32,074 nucleotides of DNA from Chloroflexota bacterium (GTDB lineage: Bacteria > Chloroflexota > Anaerolineae > Caldilineales > Caldilineaceae), in the NCBI GenBank assembly GCA_026389895.1, contig JAPLGZ010000237.1:1-32074 (forward strand). Direction: 5' to 3'. A program made the translations under genes and the position numbers. Position 1 is the first letter of the stretch. Every line of letters starts with the position of its first letter. This document shows positions 1 to 8,203 of the stretch, piece after piece. Below the pieces are notes generated by a model. That model searched no databases, was not told the DNA's origin, and was given only the letters and a program-made list of their open reading frames with translations.

Positions 1-590
1 ATCTGCTCATTCAAAACCGCATCCCAGATTAACAACTCGGGCTCATTAGGAGCAGTCTGAAGCGCTTGTTGCACAGCCGTTAAAGCCGCTGGCAACTTCT
101 GGGCGGTGACTAGCTCCTCGATTTGCGCAGTCACAGTCGTTGGCGACCCCGCGGCAGGCGTGAAGGCGTTGATGCCCCACAGCGCCACAGCCACCACAAG
201 CACCGCGGCCACAAGCATAATACCGGCCTTTTTCACCGTTTGCGTGCGGCGTTGCGCCAAGACCGTATCCAGATGCCACCAGGGGCCTGTGGCTGGCGGA
301 TGTTGCGCTCGCAATTTGGTCAGCCCGCCAGCGTGCGCGGCTGCGCTGACCAGCAATTGGGGTTTGGCATCAATCCGACTGCGCAAACCATCCCAGCGGC
401 CTTGCTCAGCACGCAACGCACTTTGATCGGGGCCAAGTTCGCCAAACATTTGCTCGATCTGGTCGAGCAGCACGAGAAAGGTTTGAATATTTGAGCCGTC
501 GAGCCGAGCGATTTGCCGTTCGGCCTGTTCCAGCGCCGTGCGCAGAGTATTGACTGAACTCGTGGCGCGTGATTCAACGATATGTGTCAT
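1..590 (-). CDS. One-TM protein with soluble N-terminal helical region and TPR-like C-terminus (partial, runs off left edge)
   Basis: Reading the minus strand from an ATG at 590 gives 196 uninterrupted codons with no stop before the window edge, so this is the N-terminal part of a longer protein. Residues 1-115 are predicted helical, amphipathic and cytoplasmic. Residues about 122-142 form one clear membrane segment (KKAGIMLVAAVLVVAVALWG) preceded by basic residues. After it comes a Pro/Thr linker and a helical stretch (residues 155-196) with the LPAALTAVQQAL...APNEPELL spacing of a TPR repeat. The start lies 4 bp after the stop of the upstream gene, so the two are probably co-transcribed and translationally coupled. 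I do not recognise the family. A type II membrane protein with an extracytoplasmic TPR domain is the most that can be said. Confidence 0.75.
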   Translation of the reverse strand, partial: MTHIVESRATSSVNTLRTALEQAERQIARLDGSNIQTFLVLLDQIEQMFGELGPDQSALRAEQGRWDGLRSRIDAKPQLLVSAAAHAGGLTKLRAQHPPATGPWWHLDTVLAQRRTQTVKKAGIMLVAAVLVVAVALWGINAFTPAAGSPTTVTAQIEELVTAQKLPAALTAVQQALQTAPNEPELLIWDAVLNEQ

Positions 591-594
591 TTGT

Positions 595-1077
595 TTACTC
601 GATCTGCATCAATAGGGTCGCACAGGCGGCAGCCACGCCGCTATCGGGTTTCGCTTCACCAGGCATGGTTGCCCAGCCTTGTTTACCGGCATAATCACTG
701 CGCTCGTAACTGCTTAAGGCTTTAAAAGCGATCAGCTTTTCGGCCTTGCCTGGATCTTGTTGAAACTGCGCGACACAGATTGGCGCCAGGCGGCTAATGA
801 CGGCTGTTTTCGCCGTTGCCGTCGCCATCGTCTGCGCGGTTCCGCCGGTCACCCAACCGCCCCAGTTAAAGCCGATGATCAGAACAATCACAATCGCGGC
901 CAGGCAAGACCAAAAGGCCACGGTTTTTGTGATCTGGGATGCGCTCCATCGTTCTCCCCAACTCAATGGCTTTAGCTTCGCCGTCTCCTTGGGCGCTTCT
1001 GAGTCATTGGTGCGGATCTTACGATTGTCGTTGCCGGCCCGTTTATCTTCTGAAAATCCAGCTAGATTTTTTCCCAT
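595..1077 (-). CDS. Conserved hypothetical one-TM protein (GGWVTGGTA motif)
   Basis: 160 aa. The N-terminal 45 residues are charged (many Lys/Glu/Asp). A single membrane segment lies at about residues 52-72 and runs into the motif FNWGGWVTGGTA. A soluble region follows with ICVAQFQQDP and GWATMPG, ending in a short Cys/Ala-rich tail. The layout (WGGWVTGGTA after the TM, conserved Cys, GWATMPG) matches, from memory, an uncharacterised family common in alphaproteobacteria, so horizontal acquisition is possible; that is inference. The ATG at 1077 has AGGAGA 7 nt upstream. It sits between the 74-aa gene (19 bp upstream) and the membrane/TPR gene (4 bp downstream) as the middle gene of an operon. 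No function is known to me. Confidence 0.8.
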   Translation of the reverse strand: MGKNLAGFSEDKRAGNDNRKIRTNDSEAPKETAKLKPLSWGERWSASQITKTVAFWSCLAAIVIVLIIGFNWGGWVTGGTAQTMATATAKTAVISRLAPICVAQFQQDPGKAEKLIAFKALSSYERSDYAGKQGWATMPGEAKPDSGVAAACATLLMQIE

Positions 1078-1096
1078 CCTGCTTCTCCTGTATGAA

Positions 1097-1321
1097 TTAC
1101 TGACTAATAACGGAAAGTAGCGTTAGATTTAAGTCACGAATTTTGCTGATCAAGCCATGTAATTCGGCTTGATCACGCACTGGCCCTGTTAGGGTTGTCA
1201 CATCATCTGGTTCGTGAGCGATCGTTAAAGGGCTAAACCACGCCATTAATTCATCTTCTAGATACTCGCGAATCCGGAACTGATAAGTTTGCGTGGATTG
1301 AGGGGCGATTGACGATTGCAT
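1097..1321 (-). CDS. Small conserved hypothetical protein (74 aa)
   Basis: 74 aa. The protein reads YQFRIREYLEDELMAWF, then LTIAHEPDDVTTLTGPVRDQAELHGLISKIRDLNLTLLSV. This has the look of a small family frequent in Chloroflexota and Actinobacteria genomes, which I recall as having a Y-x-I/F-R-x-x-G/E-x-L start, a LTGPVxDQAxLHGLLxKIRDL core and a LLSV end. The family has no assigned function as far as I know. It is the first gene of a three-gene minus-strand operon. No Shine-Dalgarno is visible before the ATG, but TATACT lies 9 nt upstream (1331-1336), which fits a leaderless transcript. Confidence 0.8.
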   Translation of the reverse strand: MQSSIAPQSTQTYQFRIREYLEDELMAWFSPLTIAHEPDDVTTLTGPVRDQAELHGLISKIRDLNLTLLSVISQ

Positions 1322-1330
1322 AGGGGAAAG

Positions 1331-1336
1331 TATAGC
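1331..1336 (-). promoter_or_regulatory. -10-like box of the 74-aa gene operon
   Basis: On the minus strand TATACT is followed by nine bases and then the ATG at 1321. No Shine-Dalgarno lies between. The -35 region (ACGACA at 17-bp spacing) is a weak match. The arrangement suggests transcription starting at or next to the start codon. Confidence 0.4.
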
Positions 1337-1356
1337 CGTGGGTGGGAATTGTGTCG

Positions 1357-1408
1357 TCTCCCCAAAGAGAGATTACAGCGGGGAGAACCTCTCCCAAAAG
1401 GGGGATTT
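1357..1408. repeat. Intergenic CCCCAAAGAG.GATT element, copy 1
   Basis: The gap 1322-1496 between the LAL regulator and the small operon holds TCTCCCCAAAGAGAGATT followed by GGGGAG and CTCCCAAAAGGGGGATTTAGG. A related arrangement recurs at 5793-5863 (TCCCCCCAAAGAGGGATT, then CTCCCAAAGGGG). The internal CTCC/GGAG complementarity could form a hairpin. It looks like a small dispersed intergenic repeat; only two copies are visible here. Confidence 0.4.
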
Positions 1409-1496
1409 AGGGTTCACACAGGTGCGAAACGAGCACTTGGCGCGCCTTAAGGGCAGTGAGGAGTACGCGGGTTCTGGCTGAATTTGGGCTGGGGGC

Positions 1497-4283
1497 TTAT
1501 AGCAGACCGAGGGTGCGAGCCTGCGCAATAGCCTGGGTGCGGCTCTGGACAGCCAATTTGCCATAGATGTGCTTGAGGTGAGTTTTGACCGTGCCAACCG
1601 AGACCACCAGTTGTTCTGCAATGGCGGTGTTCGAGAGCCCTGCGGCGATCAGGTGCAGAACCTCACGTTCACGTTGACTTAATGGCTCAACAAGCTTTTG
1701 GATCGCCGGTTTGCGCATATTGGCATTGGCCAAAGCCGTGCTTGGCAAGGGTTGCGGGGCAAAGGCTGTCACAAGCTTATCCACATAAAGGCGCAAGCGC
1801 GGCGCGAGATCGCGCTTTTCGAGCGCCGCCATTGGCAGGCGCATTAATTCGCCTTCATCAACAAACAAACGGACATAACCTTCGGGTTCCGCCAGCGCCA
1901 ATGCGCGGGTCAACGGTTGCATGGCGGCGTCCGTTTGCCCCTTTGCCCCAAGCGTCATGGCCTGCAACATCAACATCTCGATCATGCTCCCCAGGCGCTG
2001 TACTGCTTCGGCGCTGGGCAGCATGCGGCCCAAGAGCGCCAGTACTTCATCCACGCGCTCTTGGGCCAGGAGAACCCGCACGAAAACTAAGGTTTCAAAT
2101 TCGTGCAGATAGCTGAGTTGTTCTTCTTCGGTTAAGGTTTGGACATAGATCTGCGCCCATTGGTTGGCGAGCGCCGGTTGGCCCAGGCGAAGATGCATCA
2201 ATGCCTCAAGGGCCGTGGCGCGATCGCCATCTAGCGCAATCCCAGTTTGGCGCGCCGTCGCCTTGGCCAATTGCAGCGCCGCCAGCGTGCCTTCACGATC
2301 ACCCCTTGCTTGACGAATGCGCGCCAAAATACTAAAACGATGGAGCGGGCCGTCGATGTAGGTCAGGTCGCTGGGCGGGCTGAGCGCCAATCCGATTTCG
2401 ACCTGCTGGTCCGCGCCCGCCAGGTCATTCCACTGATAGAGAATCTCTGCATACCCGACATACGCCAGACCGACCACAGGCAACTGTCGGCTGTGTGGGG
2501 TGGCCAAAGCCAACAGTTGTTGGTAGCTGGCGGCTGCCACCCGCAAATTTCCCTGGGCCATGCCGGTGCGCGCCGCATGATAGCGGGCCGCAACGGTTAG
2601 AAAAATATCGTCAGCCGCCCCACTTAATTTGACGGTGTCCTGATAGGCCAAGAGTGCTTCTGGCAGCGCGCCATTTTGTTGATAGGCCAGGCCAAGCGCA
2701 AAACAGGCGTTGCCCCGCAGCAGTAAGGCATCTTCGGGAAGGAGCGTGAGGCTATATTGCGCCAACTGAATCGCTGCAACTGGTTGACCGCGTCGCGCGG
2801 CCAACATGGCCCGCAAGGCGACGGCGCGCCCCAGGAGTGTATTGCGCTCCGCCAATGCCGCGCCTGAGGCATCGCCGCTGATCTGCAGCATGGCTTCCAC
2901 TTGCAGCAAGCACGCTTCTGCGGCCTCGATCTGGCCGGTGAAGGCGAGCGCCCAGGCATAGGAGACCCATAATGTGGGATGCTCGACCAACGCAACCTGT
3001 GGTAACGCCTGAACCCAGTGGAGCAAAGTGGTGACGGTGCCTTGATTCCAAGTTGTCAGCCAAATCTGCTCAATCAGTTCCGCAGCATGCATAAAGTCGG
3101 CGGCGAGGAGGGCATGCCGGATCGCGTCGGCAAATAACGAATTTTGACGATACCAGGCGCTGGCTCGGCGGTGCAGCGTGGGCAACAAGTCGGGTTGGCT
3201 CTGCCGTAGCCGATGTTGCAACACTTCGGCAAACAGTTGATGATAGCGATACCATTGCCCTTCGTCATCGAGCGGTACGAGAAACAGATTGGCGTGATAG
3301 AGCTGCTCTAAAATAACCTGACTATCGAATTTACGATGGTTCGGGTAAACAAGATCAGGTGCAAATAGGCTATCGCACAATGGCCCACAGAGGCGATCGA
3401 GAATCGAGGTGTTTAACAGAAAATCCTGCACAGCACTGGATTGCAGATTGAGCACTTCTTCGATCAGATAGTTGAGAATATAGCGATGACCGCCAGAGAA
3501 AGTCTGGAGAAAACTGGCTTTGTCATCACGCCCGATGAGGGAGAGCGCCACCAATTGAAGTCCGGCGATCCAACCCTCGGTGCGAGTTCCTAGTGTCATC
3601 ACGTCATCCGCGGCCAGGGATAGCCCCATCAGATCGTTCAAAAACGCGGTGGTTTCGTCTCTGGTAAAACGCATGTCGTCGGCGCGGATTTCGGATAGCT
3701 GATCGCGGGCACGCCAACGGGCGAGCGGCAACGGCGGATCCGCACGCGTCGTGATGATAACGTGGACATGCGCAGGCAAATGGTCAATCAAAAAGGTCAG
3801 CGCCTCATGAATCGGCTGGGCGGTGATGACATGATAATCTTCTAGGACTAACACATAGGGGTGGGAAGGTGGGCTATTCTCGTTGGCGAGCAGAGTGAGA
3901 TCATTGACCAAGAGGGTAAGAATTGTTTTCGGTGCGAGCAGTTGCGGGGCGGACAATAGCGCAAGGGCGGTTTCGCCGACTGTTGTTGCGAACTTTTGTA
4001 GCACAGTCATCAAATAGGTGAGAAAACGCACCGGATCGTTGTCGTCAGGATCCAGGGCCAACCAAGCAACCCACTCACCGCTGGCATGCACTTGGGGCGA
4101 AAATGTCGCCATCCATTCCGTGAGGAGGGTCGATTTGCCAAACCCAGCCGGAGCGGCGATCAGCGTGACTTTGCCGACGAGACCTGTCGCAAGTTTTTTC
4201 GCCAGGCGGGGACGATGGACGATCTTCGCTTGCCGGGGACGCCTGGGTGCATAGAGTTTGGTTTGGAGAAGTGGCAATGACAA
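1497..4283 (-). CDS. LAL-type (MalT-like) LuxR-family ATP-dependent transcriptional regulator
   Basis: 928 aa, the usual size for LAL (large ATP-binding LuxR) regulators. Domains: an N-terminal STAND ATPase with Walker A APAGFGKST (about residues 44-52) and Walker B YVLVLEDYH (143-151), including the LxLDxxDNDPVRF and RADPPLPLARWRAR motifs typical of MalT relatives; a long helical TPR-like sensor region (about 350-850); and a C-terminal LuxR HTH (about 868-928) reading LSQREREVLHLIAAG ... IAEQLVVSVGTVKTHLKHIYGKL. Known MalT relatives bind an inducer and ATP, oligomerise and activate promoters; the ligand here is unknown. The only in-frame start near the N-terminus is TTG at 4283, with GGTAGG a few bases upstream and the family-typical KLYAPRRPR beginning directly after. 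It is monocistronic; the divergent or adjacent targets cannot be read from the sequence. Confidence 0.95.
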   Translation of the reverse strand: MSLPLLQTKLYAPRRPRQAKIVHRPRLAKKLATGLVGKVTLIAAPAGFGKSTLLTEWMATFSPQVHASGEWVAWLALDPDDNDPVRFLTYLMTVLQKFATTVGETALALLSAPQLLAPKTILTLLVNDLTLLANENSPPSHPYVLVLEDYHVITAQPIHEALTFLIDHLPAHVHVIITTRADPPLPLARWRARDQLSEIRADDMRFTRDETTAFLNDLMGLSLAADDVMTLGTRTEGWIAGLQLVALSLIGRDDKASFLQTFSGGHRYILNYLIEEVLNLQSSAVQDFLLNTSILDRLCGPLCDSLFAPDLVYPNHRKFDSQVILEQLYHANLFLVPLDDEGQWYRYHQLFAEVLQHRLRQSQPDLLPTLHRRASAWYRQNSLFADAIRHALLAADFMHAAELIEQIWLTTWNQGTVTTLLHWVQALPQVALVEHPTLWVSYAWALAFTGQIEAAEACLLQVEAMLQISGDASGAALAERNTLLGRAVALRAMLAARRGQPVAAIQLAQYSLTLLPEDALLLRGNACFALGLAYQQNGALPEALLAYQDTVKLSGAADDIFLTVAARYHAARTGMAQGNLRVAAASYQQLLALATPHSRQLPVVGLAYVGYAEILYQWNDLAGADQQVEIGLALSPPSDLTYIDGPLHRFSILARIRQARGDREGTLAALQLAKATARQTGIALDGDRATALEALMHLRLGQPALANQWAQIYVQTLTEEEQLSYLHEFETLVFVRVLLAQERVDEVLALLGRMLPSAEAVQRLGSMIEMLMLQAMTLGAKGQTDAAMQPLTRALALAEPEGYVRLFVDEGELMRLPMAALEKRDLAPRLRLYVDKLVTAFAPQPLPSTALANANMRKPAIQKLVEPLSQREREVLHLIAAGLSNTAIAEQLVVSVGTVKTHLKHIYGKLAVQSRTQAIAQARTLGLL

Positions 4284-4403
4284 GGAACCTACCTAAACAA
4301 GTCATCGTAACGGTGGCCGATGTACTTAGTTTAGTATTATATCAGAGACGAGAAGATTTGTCTGATCAGTAGGTCTTAGTGCGAAGGAATACCAAGGTGG
4401 GTG

Positions 4404-4443
4404 AGGAAGCAGAAGGCGAATGATACAACACCTTCTGCTTCCT
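4404..4443 (-). terminator. Hairpin terminator of the DUF3494 gene
   Basis: Perfect 13-bp stem (AGGAAGCAGAAGG / CCTTCTGCTTCCT) with a 14-nt loop, starting 10 bp past the stop codon of the minus-strand gene at 4453. No strong U-tract follows. Confidence 0.6.
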
Positions 4444-4452
4444 ATCGCCTAC

Positions 4453-5589
4453 TTATCTTATTAAGAACGGCAAATATAAAGTCACGGTAGAGGCGTTCGG
4501 CTCGTCAATCGGATGTAACCCTGTTGGTGGAAATTCATTCTCCGGTGTCAGGGTCACCGTGTCGGGCTGTAGCGTCGCGACATCCGTCACCAGGAGTGTT
4601 GATGTGCTGGTCGGTGTCGCCGTGCCCACGGGTGTCGGTGTCGCTGTGCCGATTAGCGTCGGTGTGGCGGTGCCAACTGGCGTTGATGTGCCTACTGGTG
4701 TCGCCGTGCCTACTGGTGTCGCCGTGTCAACTGGTGTCGCCGTGTCAACTGGTGTCGCCGTGTCAACTGGCGTCGGTGTCGCAAGGGTGCAGAGCATAGA
4801 GATGTTGTTGGTATCCATCGTGACCGCACCATTGCGGGCCAGGGCTCGACCTAGCAGAGTGGCGCTGGTATTCAGGGTGATACTCGTCAGCGCGACTAGG
4901 CTGCCGGCAAAAGCTGTGCCTGTACCGAGCGTCGCGGAGCTGCCCATCTGCCAGAAGACGTTACAATCGGCCGCGCCATTGATCAAGAGAACAGAGGCAC
5001 TGCTGGCAGTCGTAAGTGTACTCCCAATCTGGAAAACGAAGATCGCATTGGGGTCGCCTTGGCCGTCAAGCGTAAGCTGACCTGTCAACTGCGCAGATGT
5101 ATTAAAACAATAGACGCCTGGCGTGAGGGTCTGCCCACCCAGATTTTGACCTGTTTTATCCGTATCACACGCCTGGCCAGCCAAGTTATTGTAGGCAGCC
5201 GTGACATCAGTCTGCGCCTGCGCTGCAACCGCATCCGCAGCGTGGATTGTGCCGCCGAGCACGACACCGGGCGGGAAGCCGGTGATAGCGCTTCCAGGAT
5301 TGACCCCAAGATCACCAATGACGAGGGTCGGGCCAGTATTGCTGGCTGTCGAGCCAGCCAGGACCGCAAAACTTATGGCTGTGCCCAGCGGCGGCGCCGT
5401 TGCAACCATGGGTCGGGCCCAGGCGTCACCCACAGCAGCGTAAAGCAGCACAGCCACGCTCAATAAAGTCGCTGTAAAGGTAAGCTGTTGTCTCACCTGG
5501 GGCCTGACGAAGCGGCCCCGCACCTGTTCGGCGAAAAAGCGTTTTGTCCGATGAAAGGCGCTTCCGTATTCGTTATCGTGCTTGCACAT
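4453..5589 (-). CDS. Secreted DUF3494 (ice-binding-like) protein with Thr-Pro repeat stalk
   Basis: From the ATG at 5589 the protein has 378 aa. The start was chosen because AGGGGA lies 7 nt before it; an upstream in-frame GTG at 5658 has its AAGGAG overlapping the codon and is unlikely. There is a long basic n-region and then a signal peptide core (FTATLLSVAVLLYAAVGDAWA). The DUF3494 domain (about 67-266) shows LGTAISFAVLAGS, NTGPT, IGDLGVNPGSAITGFPPG, TPGVYCF, FVFQIGSTL and NVFWQMGSSATLGTGTAFAG, all hallmarks of the beta-helical ice-binding fold. About 55 residues of TPVDTA/TPVGTA hexapeptide repeats follow, and the protein ends in VTLYLPFLIR. In the family, DUF3494 proteins bind ice or act as adhesins. 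The stalk and tail suggest surface display. Ice binding itself is not proven, because many mesophiles carry DUF3494 proteins. Confidence 0.92.
   Translation of the reverse strand: MCKHDNEYGSAFHRTKRFFAEQVRGRFVRPQVRQQLTFTATLLSVAVLLYAAVGDAWARPMVATAPPLGTAISFAVLAGSTASNTGPTLVIGDLGVNPGSAITGFPPGVVLGGTIHAADAVAAQAQTDVTAAYNNLAGQACDTDKTGQNLGGQTLTPGVYCFNTSAQLTGQLTLDGQGDPNAIFVFQIGSTLTTASSASVLLINGAADCNVFWQMGSSATLGTGTAFAGSLVALTSITLNTSATLLGRALARNGAVTMDTNNISMLCTLATPTPVDTATPVDTATPVDTATPVGTATPVGTSTPVGTATPTLIGTATPTPVGTATPTSTSTLLVTDVATLQPDTVTLTPENEFPPTGLHPIDEPNASTVTLYLPFLIR
4600..4773 (-). repeat. 18-bp tandem repeat coding for TPV(D/G)TA hexapeptides
   Basis: Within the DUF3494 gene an 18-bp unit (GTCGCCGTGTCAACTGGT on the plus strand) is repeated about six times, the three at 4720-4773 being almost identical. 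It then degenerates into 24-bp TPTLIGTA and TPTPVGTA units. In-frame unit gain or loss would change stalk length without breaking the gene. Confidence 0.85.
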
Positions 5590-5792
5590 CCTATATCCCC
5601 TGTGTTGCTCATTGTATCGCTCAATGCCGTGCTGATAGATCGGCGTTTGCGTGTCCACTCCTTTTTCAAATGCTTTCCCTGCTTTGTTGAGATTTATGAA
5701 TACCAGCTTATTTGTTGAACAACCATTAATTAATACAACAGATAACTAGATTAGCATTTCTTAAAGTATAAGCAATAAGTGCAGGGTATGCG

Positions 5793-5863
5793 TCCCCCCA
5801 AAGAGGGATTGAGGAAATAATTACGCGGCTCGATCCATCCTCCCAAAGGGGCACGAAGGGGAG
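5793..5863. repeat. Intergenic CCCCAAAGAG.GATT element, copy 2
   Basis: TCCCCCCAAAGAGGGATT, then about 40 bp later CTCCCAAAGGGGCACGAAGGGGAGG. This matches the two-part layout seen at 1357-1408 with a longer spacer. Confidence 0.4.
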
Positions 5864-5896
5864 GATAAGGCTTAAATAATTGTTGAAGAGTAAGAT

Positions 5897-5938
5897 TTGG
5901 AGATAGGAGATTGTACGCTATCAATCTCCTATCTCTAA
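5897..5938 (-). terminator. Long hairpin downstream of the TPR lipoprotein gene
   Basis: Perfect 14-bp stem GAGATAGGAGATTG / CAATCTCCTATCTC (5900-5913 with 5922-5935) around an 8-nt loop, extended by a G-T and two T-A pairs. It begins about 40 bp after the stop of the minus-strand gene at 5978. There is no clear U-run, so it could be a terminator, an mRNA-stabilising hairpin or a dispersed palindrome. Confidence 0.5.
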
Positions 5939-5977
5939 TTTATTCTGGACGATGACTCAGCCAAATCTATTGAAAGA

Positions 5978-8203
5978 TTACATAAGCGTGCCGCTTTCGC
6001 GGCCATCAACAGGCCGGCGGACCCAGACCTTAACAAATTCTTCCTCTGTTAGCTTGCCATCCAACCAAAGCACAACGGCCGGTGTTGCGATGTAGATAAT
6101 ATGGCGGGGTATGTTGCCCGTGCCAGAGATAAGCACCAGACCGTCCGGCTGGCTGGCGATCTGCGGCAGCAAGCGCGCCAATGCAAGCCCGATGGTGCGT
6201 TCCTGGTCGGCAAAGGCAGGATCTTGCGGATCTAGGGGGGAGGTATAGGTAACCAGCAAACTACGCACTTGCTCATCTTCGACGAAACGCACCGTATGGG
6301 TCTCGACCCCCGCCTCGTGCAGCACCTGGCGGGCGGCGCGTAAGGCAGCCACACTATTCAACGCGATTTCGGCCTGGGGTGTAGGTTGCGCTTTGCGCGG
6401 CTGGCAGCGATCCAGCAGACGCTGAAGTTGTGCGATCCGCTGCGAATCTTTGCTATTTGCTTGGAGCCACCGCACATGAATGCCGGCCTCGGCGCAATCG
6501 CCATGGACGAGATAGAGCGACAAAATAAAATTGTGGGCCAGGAAATTCCGATCAGCAATGGCCAGCGATTTGAGCAAGTATTGCTCAGCTTGTTCAAAAT
6601 TGCCTTGGCGATGATAGGTTTCGCCCAGCACGGCGTACAAAGTTGCTCCTGTGGCGCCGGCCGCCAAGGCGCGCTGGGCGGCCCGTTGCGCGTCGGCAAT
6701 GTTGTCGTCGAGCAATTGCACCAGGGCCATGCTGATCTGCGGTTCTGAACTATAGGGGCGTAATGCTTGCCAACGCTGGGCAGCGTTCAAAGCGTCGGCG
6801 TATTCACCCGAGAAAAGCGCCACTTCGTACAACGCCTGATAGTAACTGGGATCTTGCATGGCAAAGGCGCTAACGGCCGCCAGGGTGGCGTGCGCGGCGT
6901 CCACATTACCTGCGCGGGCATACGCATTGGCCAAGAGCCGCGCATCAATCACCGAGCGAGGTGTTTTGTCTAACACTTGTTTAAATTTTTCAATCGCCTT
7001 GTCTGATTGTTCGTCGCAGAGATAACTAACCCCGACCATGCGCATGGCCAGCGTGCTATAGGGGCGTTCCGCCAACCATTGTTCCGCCAACGCCAGTGCT
7101 TTGGGACATTCATCGCGTTCGCTGTACAGGCGAATCCGCAAGAGGGAAACACTCCAATGTTCAGGGGTGGCGATCTGCTCAGCTAGCAGTTGGTAGGGCT
7201 CAGCCTCTTGATAGCGCTCTTGCATCACCAACACATCCGCCAGACACGAATAGGCTTCGGCATAGGGTGTGGCCGGTTGGTTAGCCGCCAACATCTTTTG
7301 GCACATGGCGGTGGCCGTCGACCAATCATTCTTTTCCAGCGCCACATCCACCAAAAAGACCAGCACCCAAGGATGCTCCGGTTGTACATTGCGCGCCGGC
7401 TGCAAGAGGGCCAGCGCCTGCTCTACATCGCCGGTAACATTCAATTCGTGGCGGGCCTGGAACAAATGCCAGGCAAAGAAGTCAGGTTCTAATTGCACTG
7501 CTTTGGCATAAGCCGCACCGGCCTCATCCCAATAGGCCAAGCTATAGGCCAACGAGCCGAGCGTAACCCAGGCGCTGGCATTCTGGTCATCCAATTGCAC
7601 AGCCTTTTGAGCCACCTTGTACGCCTCGTCCAGTTCATAGAAGCTGCTCAACACACTGGCCAGCGTCGCCTGCACCGTTGCGTTATCTGGCGCCAGCTTC
7701 GCCACAGGCAAGATCGTTTTTCGCGCTTCTTCAAAATGGTGGGCGCCTTGTTGCGCCAGGGCCAGATAGATTTGCGAATTGAGATCGTTGGGCGCCAATG
7801 CGACAGCAGATTGGGCCGTAGTCAGGGCCTGTTGCCAATATTGTGGCCGATAGAGATAGACATCCGTTAGGCCGTTATACGCCTGTAGATTGTGCGGATC
7901 GGCGGCCATTGCGTTGATAAAGGCCGCTTCTGCCCCAACCAGATCACTCTGCAAGAAGCGCCTTTTGCCATCTGCAATTAATTTTTCTGCCTGCTTGGCG
8001 TCAATTTTGTTCAGTGGTTTGGGGGTGGCGGTGGGTGGCGGGCCCGGCGTTGCCGTGCGGATCGGGGTCAGCGTAGGGGTCGGATGATGGGTGCTATCGG
8101 CATTGCGGTTTGCCCGGCCAGCAGGAGCGCAGGCGGTCAGCAAGCCAGCCATCAATAGCAGGAGCAAAATGGACAACCTGTGACTTAAGCCAGGTAATTT
8201 CAT
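5978..8203 (-). CDS. Large TPR-repeat lipoprotein
   Basis: 741 aa. A signal peptide ends in the lipobox LLTAC, so Cys25 should be lipidated and the protein anchored on the outer face of the membrane. A Thr-Pro linker follows (about 38-63: PTPTLTPIRTATPGPPPTATP). About 500 residues of TPR repeats come next, with repeated A-x-x-x-P/A-x-N/D-x-x-A and Y-x-x-L-x-x-x-Y patterns, for example DLVGAEAAFINAMAADPHNLQAYNGL and NFEQAEQYLLKSLAIADRNFLAHN. The final ~130 residues are a separate alpha/beta domain (AARQVLHEAGVETHTVRFVEDEQVRSLLV ... LVLISGTGNIPRHIIYIATPAVVLWLDG) that I do not recognise. A long leader precedes the ATG at 8203, with GAGGAGA 10 nt upstream. It is probably a scaffold for extracytoplasmic protein-protein interaction; the partner is unknown. 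Confidence 0.9.
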   Translation of the reverse strand: MKLPGLSHRLSILLLLLMAGLLTACAPAGRANRNADSTHHPTPTLTPIRTATPGPPPTATPKPLNKIDAKQAEKLIADGKRRFLQSDLVGAEAAFINAMAADPHNLQAYNGLTDVYLYRPQYWQQALTTAQSAVALAPNDLNSQIYLALAQQGAHHFEEARKTILPVAKLAPDNATVQATLASVLSSFYELDEAYKVAQKAVQLDDQNASAWVTLGSLAYSLAYWDEAGAAYAKAVQLEPDFFAWHLFQARHELNVTGDVEQALALLQPARNVQPEHPWVLVFLVDVALEKNDWSTATAMCQKMLAANQPATPYAEAYSCLADVLVMQERYQEAEPYQLLAEQIATPEHWSVSLLRIRLYSERDECPKALALAEQWLAERPYSTLAMRMVGVSYLCDEQSDKAIEKFKQVLDKTPRSVIDARLLANAYARAGNVDAAHATLAAVSAFAMQDPSYYQALYEVALFSGEYADALNAAQRWQALRPYSSEPQISMALVQLLDDNIADAQRAAQRALAAGATGATLYAVLGETYHRQGNFEQAEQYLLKSLAIADRNFLAHNFILSLYLVHGDCAEAGIHVRWLQANSKDSQRIAQLQRLLDRCQPRKAQPTPQAEIALNSVAALRAARQVLHEAGVETHTVRFVEDEQVRSLLVTYTSPLDPQDPAFADQERTIGLALARLLPQIASQPDGLVLISGTGNIPRHIIYIATPAVVLWLDGKLTEEEFVKVWVRRPVDGRESGTLM

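Larger units (their letters stand above)
5590..5977. other. Intergenic region with repeat and hairpin, no gene
   Basis: Leader and AT-rich upstream region of the DUF3494 gene (5590-5780), a second copy of the CCCCAAAGAG.GATT element (5793-5863), and the long hairpin at 5897-5938. I see no credible coding sequence. Confidence 0.6.

Noticed and set aside
4600-4773. Regular 18-bp repeats as a possible CRISPR array
   Set aside because: The units are contiguous without spacers and encode an in-frame hexapeptide repeat.
4559-5080. Plus-strand frame rich in VGVAVPTGV repeats
   Set aside because: It is an antisense shadow of the TPVDTA-coding repeats of the DUF3494 gene.
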